Of a DNA stretch of 36,913 nt, positions 1 to 7,568 are shown piece by piece; positions within the stretch are counted from its first letter, which is position 1, and the number at the start of each line of letters is the position of its first letter. The DNA is from Bacteroidales bacterium (lineage in GTDB: Bacteria; Bacteroidota; Bacteroidia; Bacteroidales; UBA932). Position numbers and translations under genes: made by a program. The notes below the pieces were generated by a model. It was not told the DNA's origin, searched no databases, and worked only from the letters and a program-made list of their open reading frames with translations. The stretch is from the NCBI GenBank assembly GCA_017428035.1, contig JAFRRR010000044.1, positions 1 to 36,913 of the forward strand, given 5' to 3'.

Positions 1-93
1 ATCCGGTATTACAACAACGATAGAATCAAACTGAGGCTAAATGGAAAGAGCCCGGTGCAATACCGAGCTCTGTTCCAATCGAAGGCCTCGTAA
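1..93 (+). CDS. IS3-family transposase (OrfB), C-terminal end only
   Basis: The window opens inside a reading frame whose last 30 residues begin IRYYNNDRIKLRLNGKSPVQ and stop at TAA 91-93. The YNN.RI...L.G.SP..Y pattern is the typical C-terminal end of the DDE integrase-type OrfB transposase of the IS3 family (IS150 group). It catalyses cut-and-paste or copy-out transposition of its own element. The catalytic DDE residues lie upstream of the window, so activity cannot be judged. The stop sits just before a recognisable IS3-type terminal repeat, as in intact elements. Confidence 0.8.
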   Translation: MRYYNNDRIKLRLNGKSPVQYRALFQSKAS

Positions 94-130
94 ATAATGT
101 TAAACCGTCCAACTTTTGGGGGTCACATCA
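1..130 (+). mobile_element. Right end of an IS3/IS150-type insertion sequence
   Basis: After the transposase stop, 107-130 reads GTCCAACTTTTGGGGGTCAC followed by ATCA. Its reverse complement starts TGATGTGACCCCCAAAAGTT, very close to the usual left-terminal repeat of IS150-group elements (TGAaCTGACCCCaAAAAGTT). The element therefore ends at about position 130. The left end, frameshift window and target-site duplication are outside the window. That this is the right end is read from sequence; the family assignment rests on family knowledge. Confidence 0.7.
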
Positions 131-686
131 TTGAGGTTGGCGTTTTTGTTTTTGATGACGGCTTGGAGGGGATGAGGGAAGCAGGGGAAGATGCTTTTCT
201 TAACGCTGCGCGTTTAACCGCTTCAAAGCTCCTTTTCGCTGCGACGCCTCTATGTTGCTGGGCGCTGCCCAGACCCGCCGCTCCAGCCTTTCTCGCACAC
301 AGGCCAACCCTGCCCGGCTTCCGCTATCGGCTGCTGCCGATTGGCGCCTGGCCGGCACCTGTAACGTCGTTGACGGGCTCAATTAGTGACGTCCGCTGCG
401 CGGCCGCCCCTAACCGGAGCTTGTGAAGCTGACGCACAGCTAAAAAGCACAATATCCCCCGCATCCCTCTTCCGCTTTTGCCGTATGCAAAAACGACAAA
501 CACCTAGCGTGTGAGACTTGTCGAAAAGATGCTCTGGCGGCTAATGGAACGGCTGGTGCCGCCCACCAGGCGGCATCACGCGTATAGACTGCAGCCAGAA
601 ACCAATCCAAAAGAGGGTACAACGCTTAGTGATTGTCAATTCTTGAAGTGAAGTGTTTGTCATACGGCATTTGAAACAAAAAGAAA
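131..686. other. Stretch without a convincing gene
   Basis: Short open frames occur on both strands, but none shows a recognisable family, signal peptide or start context, and the composition changes along the stretch (GC-rich around 240-420, more AT-rich after 600). It lies directly beside an IS end. It may be decayed DNA next to a mobile element. I see no tRNA-like cloverleaf and no repeat array in it. Confidence 0.5.
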
Positions 687-712
687 GCGACCAATAAACA
701 CTTATTAGTCGC
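687..712 (-). terminator. Hairpin terminator downstream of the GlsB-like gene
   Basis: Arms 687-697 (GCGACCAATAA) and 702-712 (TTATTAGTCGC) pair over 11 bp with one mismatch around an ACAC loop. Read on the minus strand the stem is followed by TTTCTTTTTGTTT, so it fits a Rho-independent terminator for the gene ending at 740. On the plus strand it is followed by CCCCCCTTTTC, so weak bidirectional use is possible. Confidence 0.6.
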
Positions 713-739
713 CCCCCTTTTCTTGTGTTATAAACTCTG

Positions 740-997
740 CTATTTGAAGAGCTTCTTGATCCAGTTCCAGATGAGCAGGAGCACTACGGCACCGATGAGG
801 GCGCTTACGATCTGGCCGTACCACTGACTCCAGAAAGCGCCGTTTGCGCCAAGCTTGCCAAGCAGCCATCCGCCCACAAGACCACCCAGAAGACCGATAA
901 TGATGTTCCAGATGAGGCCGCCTTTGTCCTTAACAACAAAGAAACCTGCCAGCCAGCCTGCGATGGCGCCAAAAAGAAGTGTGAGAATAATATTCAT
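740..997 (-). CDS. GlsB/YeaQ/YmgE-family small membrane protein
   Basis: An 85-residue, very hydrophobic, glycine-rich protein starting MNIILTLLFGAIAGWLAGFF. It has three predicted membrane segments (about residues 2-18, 28-45 and 58-77), a GG(L/V)xGG-type turn in the middle (GLLGGLVGGWLLGK) and a basic WIKKLFK end. This is the layout of the transglycosylase-associated/GlsB (YeaQ/YmgE) stress-response membrane proteins, whose biochemical role is not well established. The ATG at 997 is preferred over an in-frame upstream start at 1033 because the family begins at this hydrophobic segment. The gene is divergent from the amidohydrolase at 1069 and has its own downstream hairpin (687-712). Confidence 0.8.
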   Translation of the reverse strand: MNIILTLLFGAIAGWLAGFFVVKDKGGLIWNIIIGLLGGLVGGWLLGKLGANGAFWSQWYGQIVSALIGAVVLLLIWNWIKKLFK

Positions 998-1040
998 AGG
1001 CTTATTATTTGGGAATATATACAAATATAGCAAAAAAGCC

Positions 1041-1048
1041 TATCTTTA
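1041..1048 (+). promoter_or_regulatory. Probable -7 box of the amidohydrolase gene
   Basis: TATCTTTA matches the Bacteroidota -7 consensus TAnnTTTG except for the last base. It sits 20 nt before the ATG at 1069. No convincing -33 TTTG element is visible at the expected distance. Confidence 0.4.
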
Positions 1049-1068
1049 TAGCATTAAATCAAAAAGAT

Positions 1069-2670
1069 ATGCGCACTTTACTCAAAGGAGGAAAGATCTA
1101 TGACGGCACCGGGAATGAGCCGTTTGTGGGCGATGTCATAGTGGAAGACGATAAGATAGCCGCCGTTGGTATGAACTTGGAAGAAGCTGCCGACGAGACC
1201 ATTGATCTCGGCGGGCTGAGCCTCTCCTCCGGATTCTTTGATGCCCATTCGCACAACGATTGGTTTGCCATAAAGAAAGAGCCGCTCAATTATTTCGAGC
1301 CGTTTATCCGGCAGGGTGCCACATCGTTCATAACCGGCAACTGCGGCCTTTCTGCCGTGGGTTTCGAGGCAGATTCGCCCAACGTGGACAAGATCGGTGG
1401 CGGTCTTTTCGGCTACGGCGACGATAAGACGGGCGTGTATCCCACGGTCAAATCGTTCTTCGAGGCCATCGACCGTAAGATGCCTTGCAACATCGCGACT
1501 CTGGTGGGCCATTGCAGCGCCCGCGCCAGCGTGGCCGGCTATGAGAGCCGCGAGCTGAAGCCCGAAGAGAAGAAGCGGATGCTGGACATTATGGAGCAGG
1601 GGCTCAAGGATGGCGCCTGCGGCCTCTCGCTGGGTATGATGTATCTCCCGGGACGCTTCGCCAAAGTGGCGGAGACCCGCGACGTGGCTCTTCTGGCAGA
1701 GAAATACGACCGCCCGCTTACGGTGCACCCGAGGGCGGAATCTGCAATCACTATGGACTATCCAATGTTCGGCAGGGCCCACAATTTACGTGCGCTGGAC
1801 GAACTGGTTGAGATGTCCAAGGGCACCCACCTCAAGCTTCAGTACTCGCACGCCATCTTTGTGGGCACAAGCACCTTCAAGACCAAGGACGAGACGCATC
1901 GTATTCTGGACGCGTTGCGCGAGCAGGGCGTAGATGCCTGGTTCGACATCTACAACGAGCTTGTGGGAGTGTCCGTGATGACGGTGTTCCTGCCCAGTTG
2001 GTTTATGGAGCTGCCACCCAAGGAGAGGCTCAAACCCAAGAACAAGATGCGTCTGCACCTGGTCTTTAATAAATTTATTCTGAAGATGCTGGGCTTTGGC
2101 TTTAAAGATATCCGGATTGCCTATCTCGGCCCCGGTTTGGAGGAGTACGAAGGCAAGACGGTAGATCAGATAGCCAAAGAGTGGAAAATGTCCTGCTACA
2201 ACACCTATCTGAAGCTCTGCGAGATGTCCAATTTCAAGGCCCGCGTGAATATGGGTCCTTACTCCACCGACGAAATCATAGAGTGGCAGAGCAAGCGCGA
2301 CAACGTGCTCTATATGACCGACGCCTGGGTTGAAGACTTTGGCGTGCAGAACCCCGCCATCTACGATAACTTCCCCAAGTTTATCCGCTGCTCGCTGCTG
2401 GGCCACGGTGACACGATGCCCCACACTATCCGCAAGATGACGGGCGGCGTGGCCGACCGCTTCAGCATCCCCAACCGCGGCTATGTAAAGCCCGGATATT
2501 ATGCCGACCTCACTGTATTTGACGAGGCCGAAATGGCCGCCGCCACGCCCAATCAGACCAAGTCCTTCGGCATCCGCCGCGTCTTTATTAATGGCAAGCA
2601 GGTGCTCTCCGGTGGCGCTTTGAATACCGAAGCCCTAAAGACTTCCGGCCAGGCTCTGCCCAGCCGGTAG
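1069..2670 (+). CDS. Amidohydrolase, D-aminoacylase (N-acyl-D-amino-acid deacylase)-like
   Basis: A 533-residue cytoplasmic metal-dependent amidohydrolase. The N-terminal beta-sandwich segment (LLKGGKIYDGTG) leads to the HxH metal motif HSHNDW (H60, H62). GNCG follows, with C92 in the position of the metal-bridging cysteine of D-aminoacylases. Later come HPRAE (about residue 223) and YSH (about 258) as further metal ligands, a GHGD near residue 446 as the probable catalytic aspartate region, and the C-terminal sandwich strand GYYADLTVFD. The family hydrolyses N-acyl-D-amino acids or related amides; the substrate here cannot be read. The ATG at 1069 is chosen because the family starts at the LLKGG strand; the earlier start at 1009 overlaps the divergent promoter region. 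It is followed by a hairpin at 2680-2710. Confidence 0.85.
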   Translation: MRTLLKGGKIYDGTGNEPFVGDVIVEDDKIAAVGMNLEEAADETIDLGGLSLSSGFFDAHSHNDWFAIKKEPLNYFEPFIRQGATSFITGNCGLSAVGFEADSPNVDKIGGGLFGYGDDKTGVYPTVKSFFEAIDRKMPCNIATLVGHCSARASVAGYESRELKPEEKKRMLDIMEQGLKDGACGLSLGMMYLPGRFAKVAETRDVALLAEKYDRPLTVHPRAESAITMDYPMFGRAHNLRALDELVEMSKGTHLKLQYSHAIFVGTSTFKTKDETHRILDALREQGVDAWFDIYNELVGVSVMTVFLPSWFMELPPKERLKPKNKMRLHLVFNKFILKMLGFGFKDIRIAYLGPGLEEYEGKTVDQIAKEWKMSCYNTYLKLCEMSNFKARVNMGPYSTDEIIEWQSKRDNVLYMTDAWVEDFGVQNPAIYDNFPKFIRCSLLGHGDTMPHTIRKMTGGVADRFSIPNRGYVKPGYYADLTVFDEAEMAAATPNQTKSFGIRRVFINGKQVLSGGALNTEALKTSGQALPSR

Positions 2671-2679
2671 TTCGCATTT

Positions 2680-2710
2680 GGGTATCGGTCCAGCAGCCGG
2701 ACCGATACTC
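2680..2710 (+). terminator. Hairpin after the amidohydrolase gene
   Basis: GGGTATCGGTCC (2680-2691) pairs with GGACCGATACTC (2699-2710) with a 7-nt loop and is followed by GAAAAAACGG. It lies 9 nt after the stop codon and probably acts as a transcription terminator, though the U-tract is missing. The right arm recurs at 2750-2761 as GGACCGATACCC, an exact complement of the left arm, so two alternative stems are possible. Confidence 0.45.
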
Positions 2711-2783
2711 GAAAAAACGGCCGATTTTTGGGGTACCCTGCACTTTTTTGGACCGATACCCGAAAAGGGAATAACCTAACACA

Positions 2784-3530
2784 TATAGGAAAAAGTCCCT
2801 CCTCGTAATCTCCGTCCTTTTACTTCTTGCGGCCGTGTCATGCCGCGGAGAGCGGGACACTTCCGCACGGGCCTCCCGAATGGATGCATCCAGGCTCAAT
2901 ATCGGCACATATATACTCCAACCTTATGCCCGCAGCGAGGCCCACATCAGCGATCTGGCCAATTGCGGCATCGATTTCGTGATCTGCATGGAGAATGACC
3001 GCGCTGCCCTGGACCTGTTTTCAAAGTACGGAATCGGGGCCATCGTAACCGGCGTGATGCCGGGTTGGTGGGGTGGAGACGGCAATAATGCCGGCACGCT
3101 CCGGGAGAAACATCCCCTTGCCGAATACGAGGCCGCGGCAGCCGCGTTTGAAGACCATCCGGCAATCTGGGGCATCGACATCGGCGACGAGCCGTCGGCG
3201 ATGGATTTTCCCTACTACGGCGAGGTTTACAAGAAGGTCGATGAACTGTTCCCCGCCCAGTTTCCTTTCCTGAACCTCTATCCGAACTACGCTTCAGTGG
3301 CGCAGAATACGGATGAGCAGACTGTAAACCAGTTGGGAACGGCGACCTATCAGGAATATATCGACCGATATTGCGAGTGTGTCCCGGTGTACTATCTCTC
3401 TTATGATTTCTACTACAAGGTGGCCGGGGTGGAGAAGGACTATGACAATCTGCGGGTGGCGGCGGACGCCTGCCACAAGAATGGCCTCGAGATGTGGGTG
3501 ACCGTGCAGGGTCATTATCTTCATTGGTAG
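2784..3530 (+). pseudogene. Truncated, start-less copy of the glycosidase-like lipoprotein
   Basis: The frame reads RKKSLLVISVLLLAAVSC, an intact lipoprotein signal peptide, but the codon where ATG should stand is TAT (2784-2786), and a stop lies just upstream (2772). The only in-frame starts downstream, such as GTG 2835, would lose the signal peptide. From about residue 30 it is clearly paralogous to the product of 21285-22577 (about four in five residues identical by eye, sharing PGWWGGDGNNAGTL, GIDIGDEPSA and FLNLYPNYASVAQNT). The match breaks off after MWVTVQ at 3509, where the intact gene continues for about 200 more residues. The remaining codons to TAG 3528-3530 come from an unrelated antisense sequence. 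It is almost certainly non-functional. Confidence 0.85.
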
Positions 3531-3712
3531 AAAGCCTGCAGACAGGGAGAGGGACTTCTCGAAAGAGATTTGCTTCAGCCCGGAATTGTAGGTATAGGGG
3601 TGCCGTCCAAATCGTCTATGTCGAATGTGAGCAGGGTCCCCTTCTGGGCGAAAGCCATAAAATAGTCGGTCAGGTGCAGCAGGAAATGTTCGTCTGTGAA
3701 GTCGGTAGATAG
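3511..3712 (-). pseudogene. Fragment of a lipocalin-like lipoprotein gene with a frameshift
   Basis: On the minus strand, one frame encodes TDFTDEHFLLHLTDYF then MAFAQKGTLLTFDIDDLDGTP. The next frame continues PYTYNSGLKQISF then EKSLSLSAGFLPMKIMTL. Together they follow residues of the intact lipoprotein at 18660-19187 (TDFTGDHFMLKLSDI, AFAQKGSIFTFDIDDVDSTP, PYTYNANLNQISF). A single missing base at the CCCTA(T)ACC junction explains the frame change. Both the N-terminal third and the C-terminal end are absent. It abuts the truncated glycosidase-like copy head-on at about 3511. Confidence 0.8.
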
Positions 3713-3733
3713 CAAATGTTTGCAAAACTGCGC

Positions 3734-5086
3734 CTAATCGGCATCCTGGCCGATGCGCCAGAGCCAGTAGCCCCAGTTCTCGTCTATGTCTTTCATAGGG
3801 TATTTGGGATTCCAGTCGTCTTTGTACAGGGCAAATTTGTCGTTGGAAGTGTTGCGCACGTTGGTAAACTCCCAGCCCAGCCTTGTGCCCACCTTGAGGG
3901 TGTGTTCAAGCAGTTGCGGGATGTGCCCGTAGGCGGTGATGCTGGTACCGCCAATGGTCATATGCTCTGAAACCGCCCAACTCTTGCCCGTCTCGGCTTT
4001 TACTTGGGCAATATGTTCGTAAGGAGGATTGTGGGGCGCGGCCTGCTCGCTACGCCAGTGCCAGTTGACCTGCAGCACGTCGGCGCAGTCCAGGTGGCGC
4101 AGGAATTCCACGGGATCGCCGCAGCGGTTGCGCAACAGGTTTGCATCCAGAAAGTCCACGGCCACATAGGCCTTCTCACCGGCCACGCTGCGCCAGGCAG
4201 CAGCATCGCCGTTGACCCAGTCGGCCAGCGATTGCGCGCGGAACTTGTTCCAGGTTTCATTCTCGATGAATTCCTGGGGGATGGGGAAGCCTTCCGGCAT
4301 CTTAGAGGCTGCGTCGCTTATGCCGTTGGCAGTGCGCCATTCGGCATAGGCCCGCTTTGCTGCATCGCTGTAGCAGAGATTGTACTCTCCCATATACTGT
4401 GGCTCCACCGTAGTTTCGAACCACAGGACCTTTTTGGTATCCACGCCCCGCGCCAGATTGGCTATGAAGCGGCGCGAAGCCTCCCGGTAACCCTCGTGAA
4501 AGATAGACACCACCTTTGTGCCGAAGCCGTATTCGGTGTCACTCGTGGCATGGCCGTTACTATCTATTGCGTAGGCGTCGGGATTGGTCTCCCAGAAAGG
4601 ATCGGGGATGCGGCCGCCGCCCACAGAATAGGTCTCTACGCCAATGCAGGGGAACATGCCTTTGGCATAGATGGCATCCACCAGGGCGCGCAGCGGCTCC
4701 AGCGAGTGGTCTATCGTGCCGTCGCCGTCGTCGTCAAAAAAATGCCAGTAGCAGTTCATCTCTATGGCGTTGTAGTACTTGCTGCGGTAGATGTCCAGAT
4801 TGTCCATTATCTGCCGGCAGCTGCTCTCGCTGGCATAGTTTACCAGCGGCTTGGCTATCTTCAGGAACGTCCACTTGCCGTCCAAGTAAAAGCGGCCGTC
4901 GCGGATTTCCCACTTGGTAAAATCCACCAGCGGATTGGTTTCCAGCGGCGGGTTGGTGAAATCTGAACGGTCTTTGGGCCGGTTGTCGGGTTCAATCTTG
5001 CTGCCGCTGCAGGAAGGGGCTGTCAGCAGCGTCGCCAGCAGCATTGCCGCCATAAGGCTAGGGAGATATCTTGAAGAGTGTTTCAT
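3734..5086 (-). CDS. Clan-A-like glycoside hydrolase lipoprotein
   Basis: A 450-residue protein with a lipoprotein signal peptide (MKHSSRYLPSLMAAMLLATL, then LTAPSC with the lipidated cysteine at about residue 26). After a linker, WEIRDGRFYLDGKWTFLKIA resembles the start of the TIM barrel in GH2/GH42/cellulase-like enzymes. Within the barrel, WFETTVEPQYMGEYN near residue 215-230 is a plausible acid/base region and WAVSEHMTIGG near residue 370 carries a plausible nucleophile glutamate. Other barrel-like stretches are MNCYWHFFDDDG and VLQVNWHW. It is probably anchored to the outer membrane and acts on an oligosaccharide, but family and substrate cannot be fixed by eye. It is divergent from the AraC-type regulator at 5217, which may control it. 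A -7-like box TATCTTCG lies at 5092-5099. Confidence 0.65.
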   Translation of the reverse strand: MKHSSRYLPSLMAAMLLATLLTAPSCSGSKIEPDNRPKDRSDFTNPPLETNPLVDFTKWEIRDGRFYLDGKWTFLKIAKPLVNYASESSCRQIMDNLDIYRSKYYNAIEMNCYWHFFDDDGDGTIDHSLEPLRALVDAIYAKGMFPCIGVETYSVGGGRIPDPFWETNPDAYAIDSNGHATSDTEYGFGTKVVSIFHEGYREASRRFIANLARGVDTKKVLWFETTVEPQYMGEYNLCYSDAAKRAYAEWRTANGISDAASKMPEGFPIPQEFIENETWNKFRAQSLADWVNGDAAAWRSVAGEKAYVAVDFLDANLLRNRCGDPVEFLRHLDCADVLQVNWHWRSEQAAPHNPPYEHIAQVKAETGKSWAVSEHMTIGGTSITAYGHIPQLLEHTLKVGTRLGWEFTNVRNTSNDKFALYKDDWNPKYPMKDIDENWGYWLWRIGQDAD

Positions 5087-5091
5087 ATAAG

Positions 5092-5099
5092 CGAAGATA
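5092..5099 (-). promoter_or_regulatory. Probable -7 box of the glycosidase-like gene
   Basis: On the minus strand this reads TATCTTCG, one mismatch from the Bacteroidota TAnnTTTG consensus, 5 nt before the start codon at 5086. The leader would be extremely short. Confidence 0.35.
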
Positions 5100-5188
5100 G
5101 TAATTATTTTTTGAAGGCTGGTGTATCAGGCGTTTGCGCTCCAGCTAACTGGGCGGGCAAAAAGCTGCGGTATTCTCGCTAAAAGTGA

Positions 5189-5196
5189 TATCTTTG
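5189..5196 (+). promoter_or_regulatory. Probable -7 box of the AraC-type regulator
   Basis: TATCTTTG matches the Bacteroidota consensus TAnnTTTG exactly and lies 20 nt before the ATG at 5217. No clear -33 element is seen. Confidence 0.5.
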
Positions 5197-5216
5197 TGCT
5201 GAAACGCTCCTTCGGT

Positions 5217-6323
5217 ATGACGCACGAGAGTCTCTATCTGCTCACCTCTTTCACCAGCGCACTTGTGGCCCTTGTGCTGGCGGTGATACTCGCCGGCCTT
5301 AAGATTCGCCCGAGCGGAGAATTGCTAAGGTACGGCAAGGCCAGATGGTGCCTGGCTGGGGCATTTGCCGCCTACGCCGCGTTCTCCCTGCTGGAGATTA
5401 TGCTCAGCCGCTCGCCGAAAGTGCCCACCGGCGGCCTTGCAGGCAGCCTTATAATCGTTATAGGCTCGTTTATGGCGATGTTTGTTACAATGACGGTGCT
5501 CTCCTTTATCCGGCCGGAGATGGTCAACCGTAAGGTTATTTTCCTGCAACTTGCAGTTTTGGTGCCGCTTGCCACTGCCCTTGTGGTGCTGAATCTGGCT
5601 GCGTCGCAGCGTGTTTTCCGCGTATGTTTCGCTGCGGGGCTTGCGGCCTATCTGCTGCAACTGTTTCTTTATACCCGCCTTTTCCTGAAGAGTTACCGCC
5701 TGTTCAACGAGCGGATGCTGGCCTTCTACCAGGAAGAGGATCTGGTGGACCAGCTGCACTGGATCAACTGGACCTTCTGGCTGGCGCTCATAGTGGGCAT
5801 ACTGGCTCTGTTTATGATGCTTGACAGCCTTGTGATAAGCAGCGTGCTTACAATGGTGTTCGCAGTCTGCTTCCTTATTATCGGCATCTCTTTTATCAAT
5901 TACCGGCGTTTTGCGCCTATGGTAGACCGCGCCGTGTCGGCAGTGCCGGGAGCGCCGCCGGCGCCCGAAGCCTCTGCCGGCGCTCTGGCGATCGCCGGCG
6001 AACAGCAGGATCGGCTGGGGGAGTGGATACGGCAGAAAGGCTATCTCGACAACACCAAGGCTGTGGACGACATCTCCCACGAACTGGGTTTCTGGGATCC
6101 CACGCTGCAGGATTATATCCGTCAGACCACGGGCGAAGATTTCCGCAGCTGGAGAATCCGTCTCAGGATCCAGGAGGCGGAGCGGATCATCAGCTCGGAT
6201 CCGAATATTCCTATCTCGCAGGTGGTGGCGATGGCCGGTTTCAACGACCGCGCTTTCTTCTACCGCAGCTTCCAGAAAATCACCGGCCGCTCGGTGAAAG
6301 AGTTCCGGGAGTCGCTCGCTTAG
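5217..6323 (+). CDS. Seven-TM membrane protein with C-terminal AraC-type HTH
   Basis: A 368-residue protein. Seven hydrophobic segments fill residues of about 5-235, for example LVALVLAVILAGL, AGAFAAYAAFSLLEIML and WTFWLALIVGILALFMML. A linker rich in Ala/Pro follows, then an AraC-type double helix-turn-helix (about 270-368) with DYIRQTTGEDFRSWRIRLRI, ISQVVAMAGFNDRAFFYRSF and KITGRSVKEFRESLA. This layout is a common Bacteroidetes regulator in which a membrane sensor is fused to the DNA-binding domain. The start at ATG 5217 is chosen because it follows the TATCTTTG box and begins the first membrane segment; the longer frame from 5121 runs through the promoter. Its target is unknown; the divergent glycosidase-like gene is the nearest candidate. 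Its last codons and stop are duplicated at 7658-7669. Confidence 0.85.
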   Translation: MTHESLYLLTSFTSALVALVLAVILAGLKIRPSGELLRYGKARWCLAGAFAAYAAFSLLEIMLSRSPKVPTGGLAGSLIIVIGSFMAMFVTMTVLSFIRPEMVNRKVIFLQLAVLVPLATALVVLNLAASQRVFRVCFAAGLAAYLLQLFLYTRLFLKSYRLFNERMLAFYQEEDLVDQLHWINWTFWLALIVGILALFMMLDSLVISSVLTMVFAVCFLIIGISFINYRRFAPMVDRAVSAVPGAPPAPEASAGALAIAGEQQDRLGEWIRQKGYLDNTKAVDDISHELGFWDPTLQDYIRQTTGEDFRSWRIRLRIQEAERIISSDPNIPISQVVAMAGFNDRAFFYRSFQKITGRSVKEFRESLA

Positions 6324-6334
6324 GGCATTTTCTG
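6312..6334 (+). repeat. Left copy of a 23-bp direct repeat flanking the ATPase island
   Basis: The repeat starts TCGCTCGCTTAGGGCATTTT and ends CTG. It is identical at 7658-7680. In this copy it contains the last three sense codons and stop of the AraC-type gene (Ser-Leu-Ala-TAG). Confidence 0.9.
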
Positions 6335-6394
6335 TCGCAACGGTGCACGACATATTTTTTCACTTGTTTTTTATGTTATTATAAAATTAAAGTT

Positions 6395-6402
6395 TATATT
6401 TG
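6395..6402 (+). promoter_or_regulatory. Probable -7 box of the ATPase gene
   Basis: TATATTTG matches TAnnTTTG exactly, 17 nt before the ATG at 6420, in an AT-rich leader inside the island, so the island brings its own promoter. Confidence 0.5.
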
Positions 6403-6419
6403 CATAAAAATATAGAGCC

Positions 6420-7568
6420 ATGATAGAGCGCACCCTTCGAGAAAAATTGCTATATCTTTCCACCAAATTTCCGTTCGTGCTTCTTACCGGGCCGAGGCAG
6501 TCCGGCAAGTCCACTCTCGTGCGTCATACCTTTAGGGATTATTCTTACATTTCGCTGGAAGAGTCTGACAACCGCAGCTATGCAGAGGAAGACCCGCGTG
6601 GTTTTATTTCAGAGTACCCGGATAAAACTATTATTGATGAAGTACAGAGAGTTCCGAAGCTGCTATCTTATCTCCAGACTCACTCGGATTTGGCTGGCAA
6701 GAACGGGATGTACATCTTGACGGGCTCACAGAACTTTCAGCTTCTTTCCTCCGTTGACCAGTCGCTTGCAGGGAGGGTGGCTGTCATGACACTTCTGCCT
6801 TTTTCACATATCGAGATGCGTGACGGCGGCATTCTCCCTCAGAGCATAGATGAGGAAATCTTTAATGGAAGTTACCCAAGACTGTACGATAACGGTCTGT
6901 CGGCAGCAGACTTCTATCCAAGTTATATCGATACCTATGTAGAGCGTGATGTCCGGTTGGTGAAGGATATTGGAAACCTTTCTGCTTTTGTAAGGCTCCT
7001 CAAGTTGTGTGCAGGAAGGATAGGGCAAATCCTCAATATGTCCTCGCTTGCAACAGAGTGCGGGGTGACGATTCCCACCATAAACTCTTGGCTTTCCGTT
7101 CTGCAGTCCAGCTATATCATCTACCTGCTGCAACCGGATTACCGCAATTTCTCCAAGCGACTCGTCAAGACTCCCAAGTTGTATTTCTACGATACGGGGC
7201 TGGCTTGTTCGCTCCTTGAGATCAAGCAGGCGTCGCAAGTGTCCAATCACTACCTCCGTGGAGGGCTTTTCGAGAATATGGTCATAGGTGAGTTCCTGAA
7301 GCGGGGCCTCAATGAAGGAGACCGTCCGTCATTCACATTTTGGCGTGATTCGAATGGCAACGAGGTTGACCTGCTGATGAACAAAGGAGATCACGTTGAT
7401 GCTGTTGAAATCAAGTCGGGGCAGACTTACAACGCCGATTTCTTCAAAAACTTAAAGTACTGGAGCAAACTTTCCGGCGAGGACAAAGACCATTGTCAAG
7501 TTGTCTATGGCGGAAGTCAGCATAGGAGTACTTCTGAGGGTGAACTCATCCCCTGGAGTATGCTGTAG
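6420..7568 (+). CDS. AAA_14 / DUF4143 P-loop ATPase
   Basis: A 382-residue protein of the widespread AAA_14 plus DUF4143 family. The Walker A motif GPRQSGKST is at about residues 24-32 and the Walker B-like TIIDEVQRVPKLLSYLQ at about 70-86. LTGSQNFQL gives the sensor region at about 100-108. The C-terminal DUF4143 part has ERDVRLVKDIGNLSAF, KLYFYDTGLACSLL, and a nuclease-like core GNEVDLLMN...DAVEIKSGQTY (about 317-340) resembling the PD-(D/E)xK fold. The role of the family is not established; members often lie alone in variable genome regions. Here it is the only gene between two 23-bp direct repeats and has its own TATATTTG box. The length is typical and nothing looks truncated. Confidence 0.88.
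   Translation: MIERTLREKLLYLSTKFPFVLLTGPRQSGKSTLVRHTFRDYSYISLEESDNRSYAEEDPRGFISEYPDKTIIDEVQRVPKLLSYLQTHSDLAGKNGMYILTGSQNFQLLSSVDQSLAGRVAVMTLLPFSHIEMRDGGILPQSIDEEIFNGSYPRLYDNGLSAADFYPSYIDTYVERDVRLVKDIGNLSAFVRLLKLCAGRIGQILNMSSLATECGVTIPTINSWLSVLQSSYIIYLLQPDYRNFSKRLVKTPKLYFYDTGLACSLLEIKQASQVSNHYLRGGLFENMVIGEFLKRGLNEGDRPSFTFWRDSNGNEVDLLMNKGDHVDAVEIKSGQTYNADFFKNLKYWSKLSGEDKDHCQVVYGGSQHRSTSEGELIPWSML

Noticed and set aside
97-426. Plus-strand frame of 109 codons next to the IS end.
   Set aside because: It starts inside the IS right terminal region, runs through GC-rich sequence of shifting composition and shows no family pattern; treated as non-coding.
4004-4966. Plus-strand frame of 320 codons over the glycosidase-like gene.
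   Set aside because: It lies inside a gene with a lipoprotein signal peptide and barrel-like motifs and has no recognisable protein feature.
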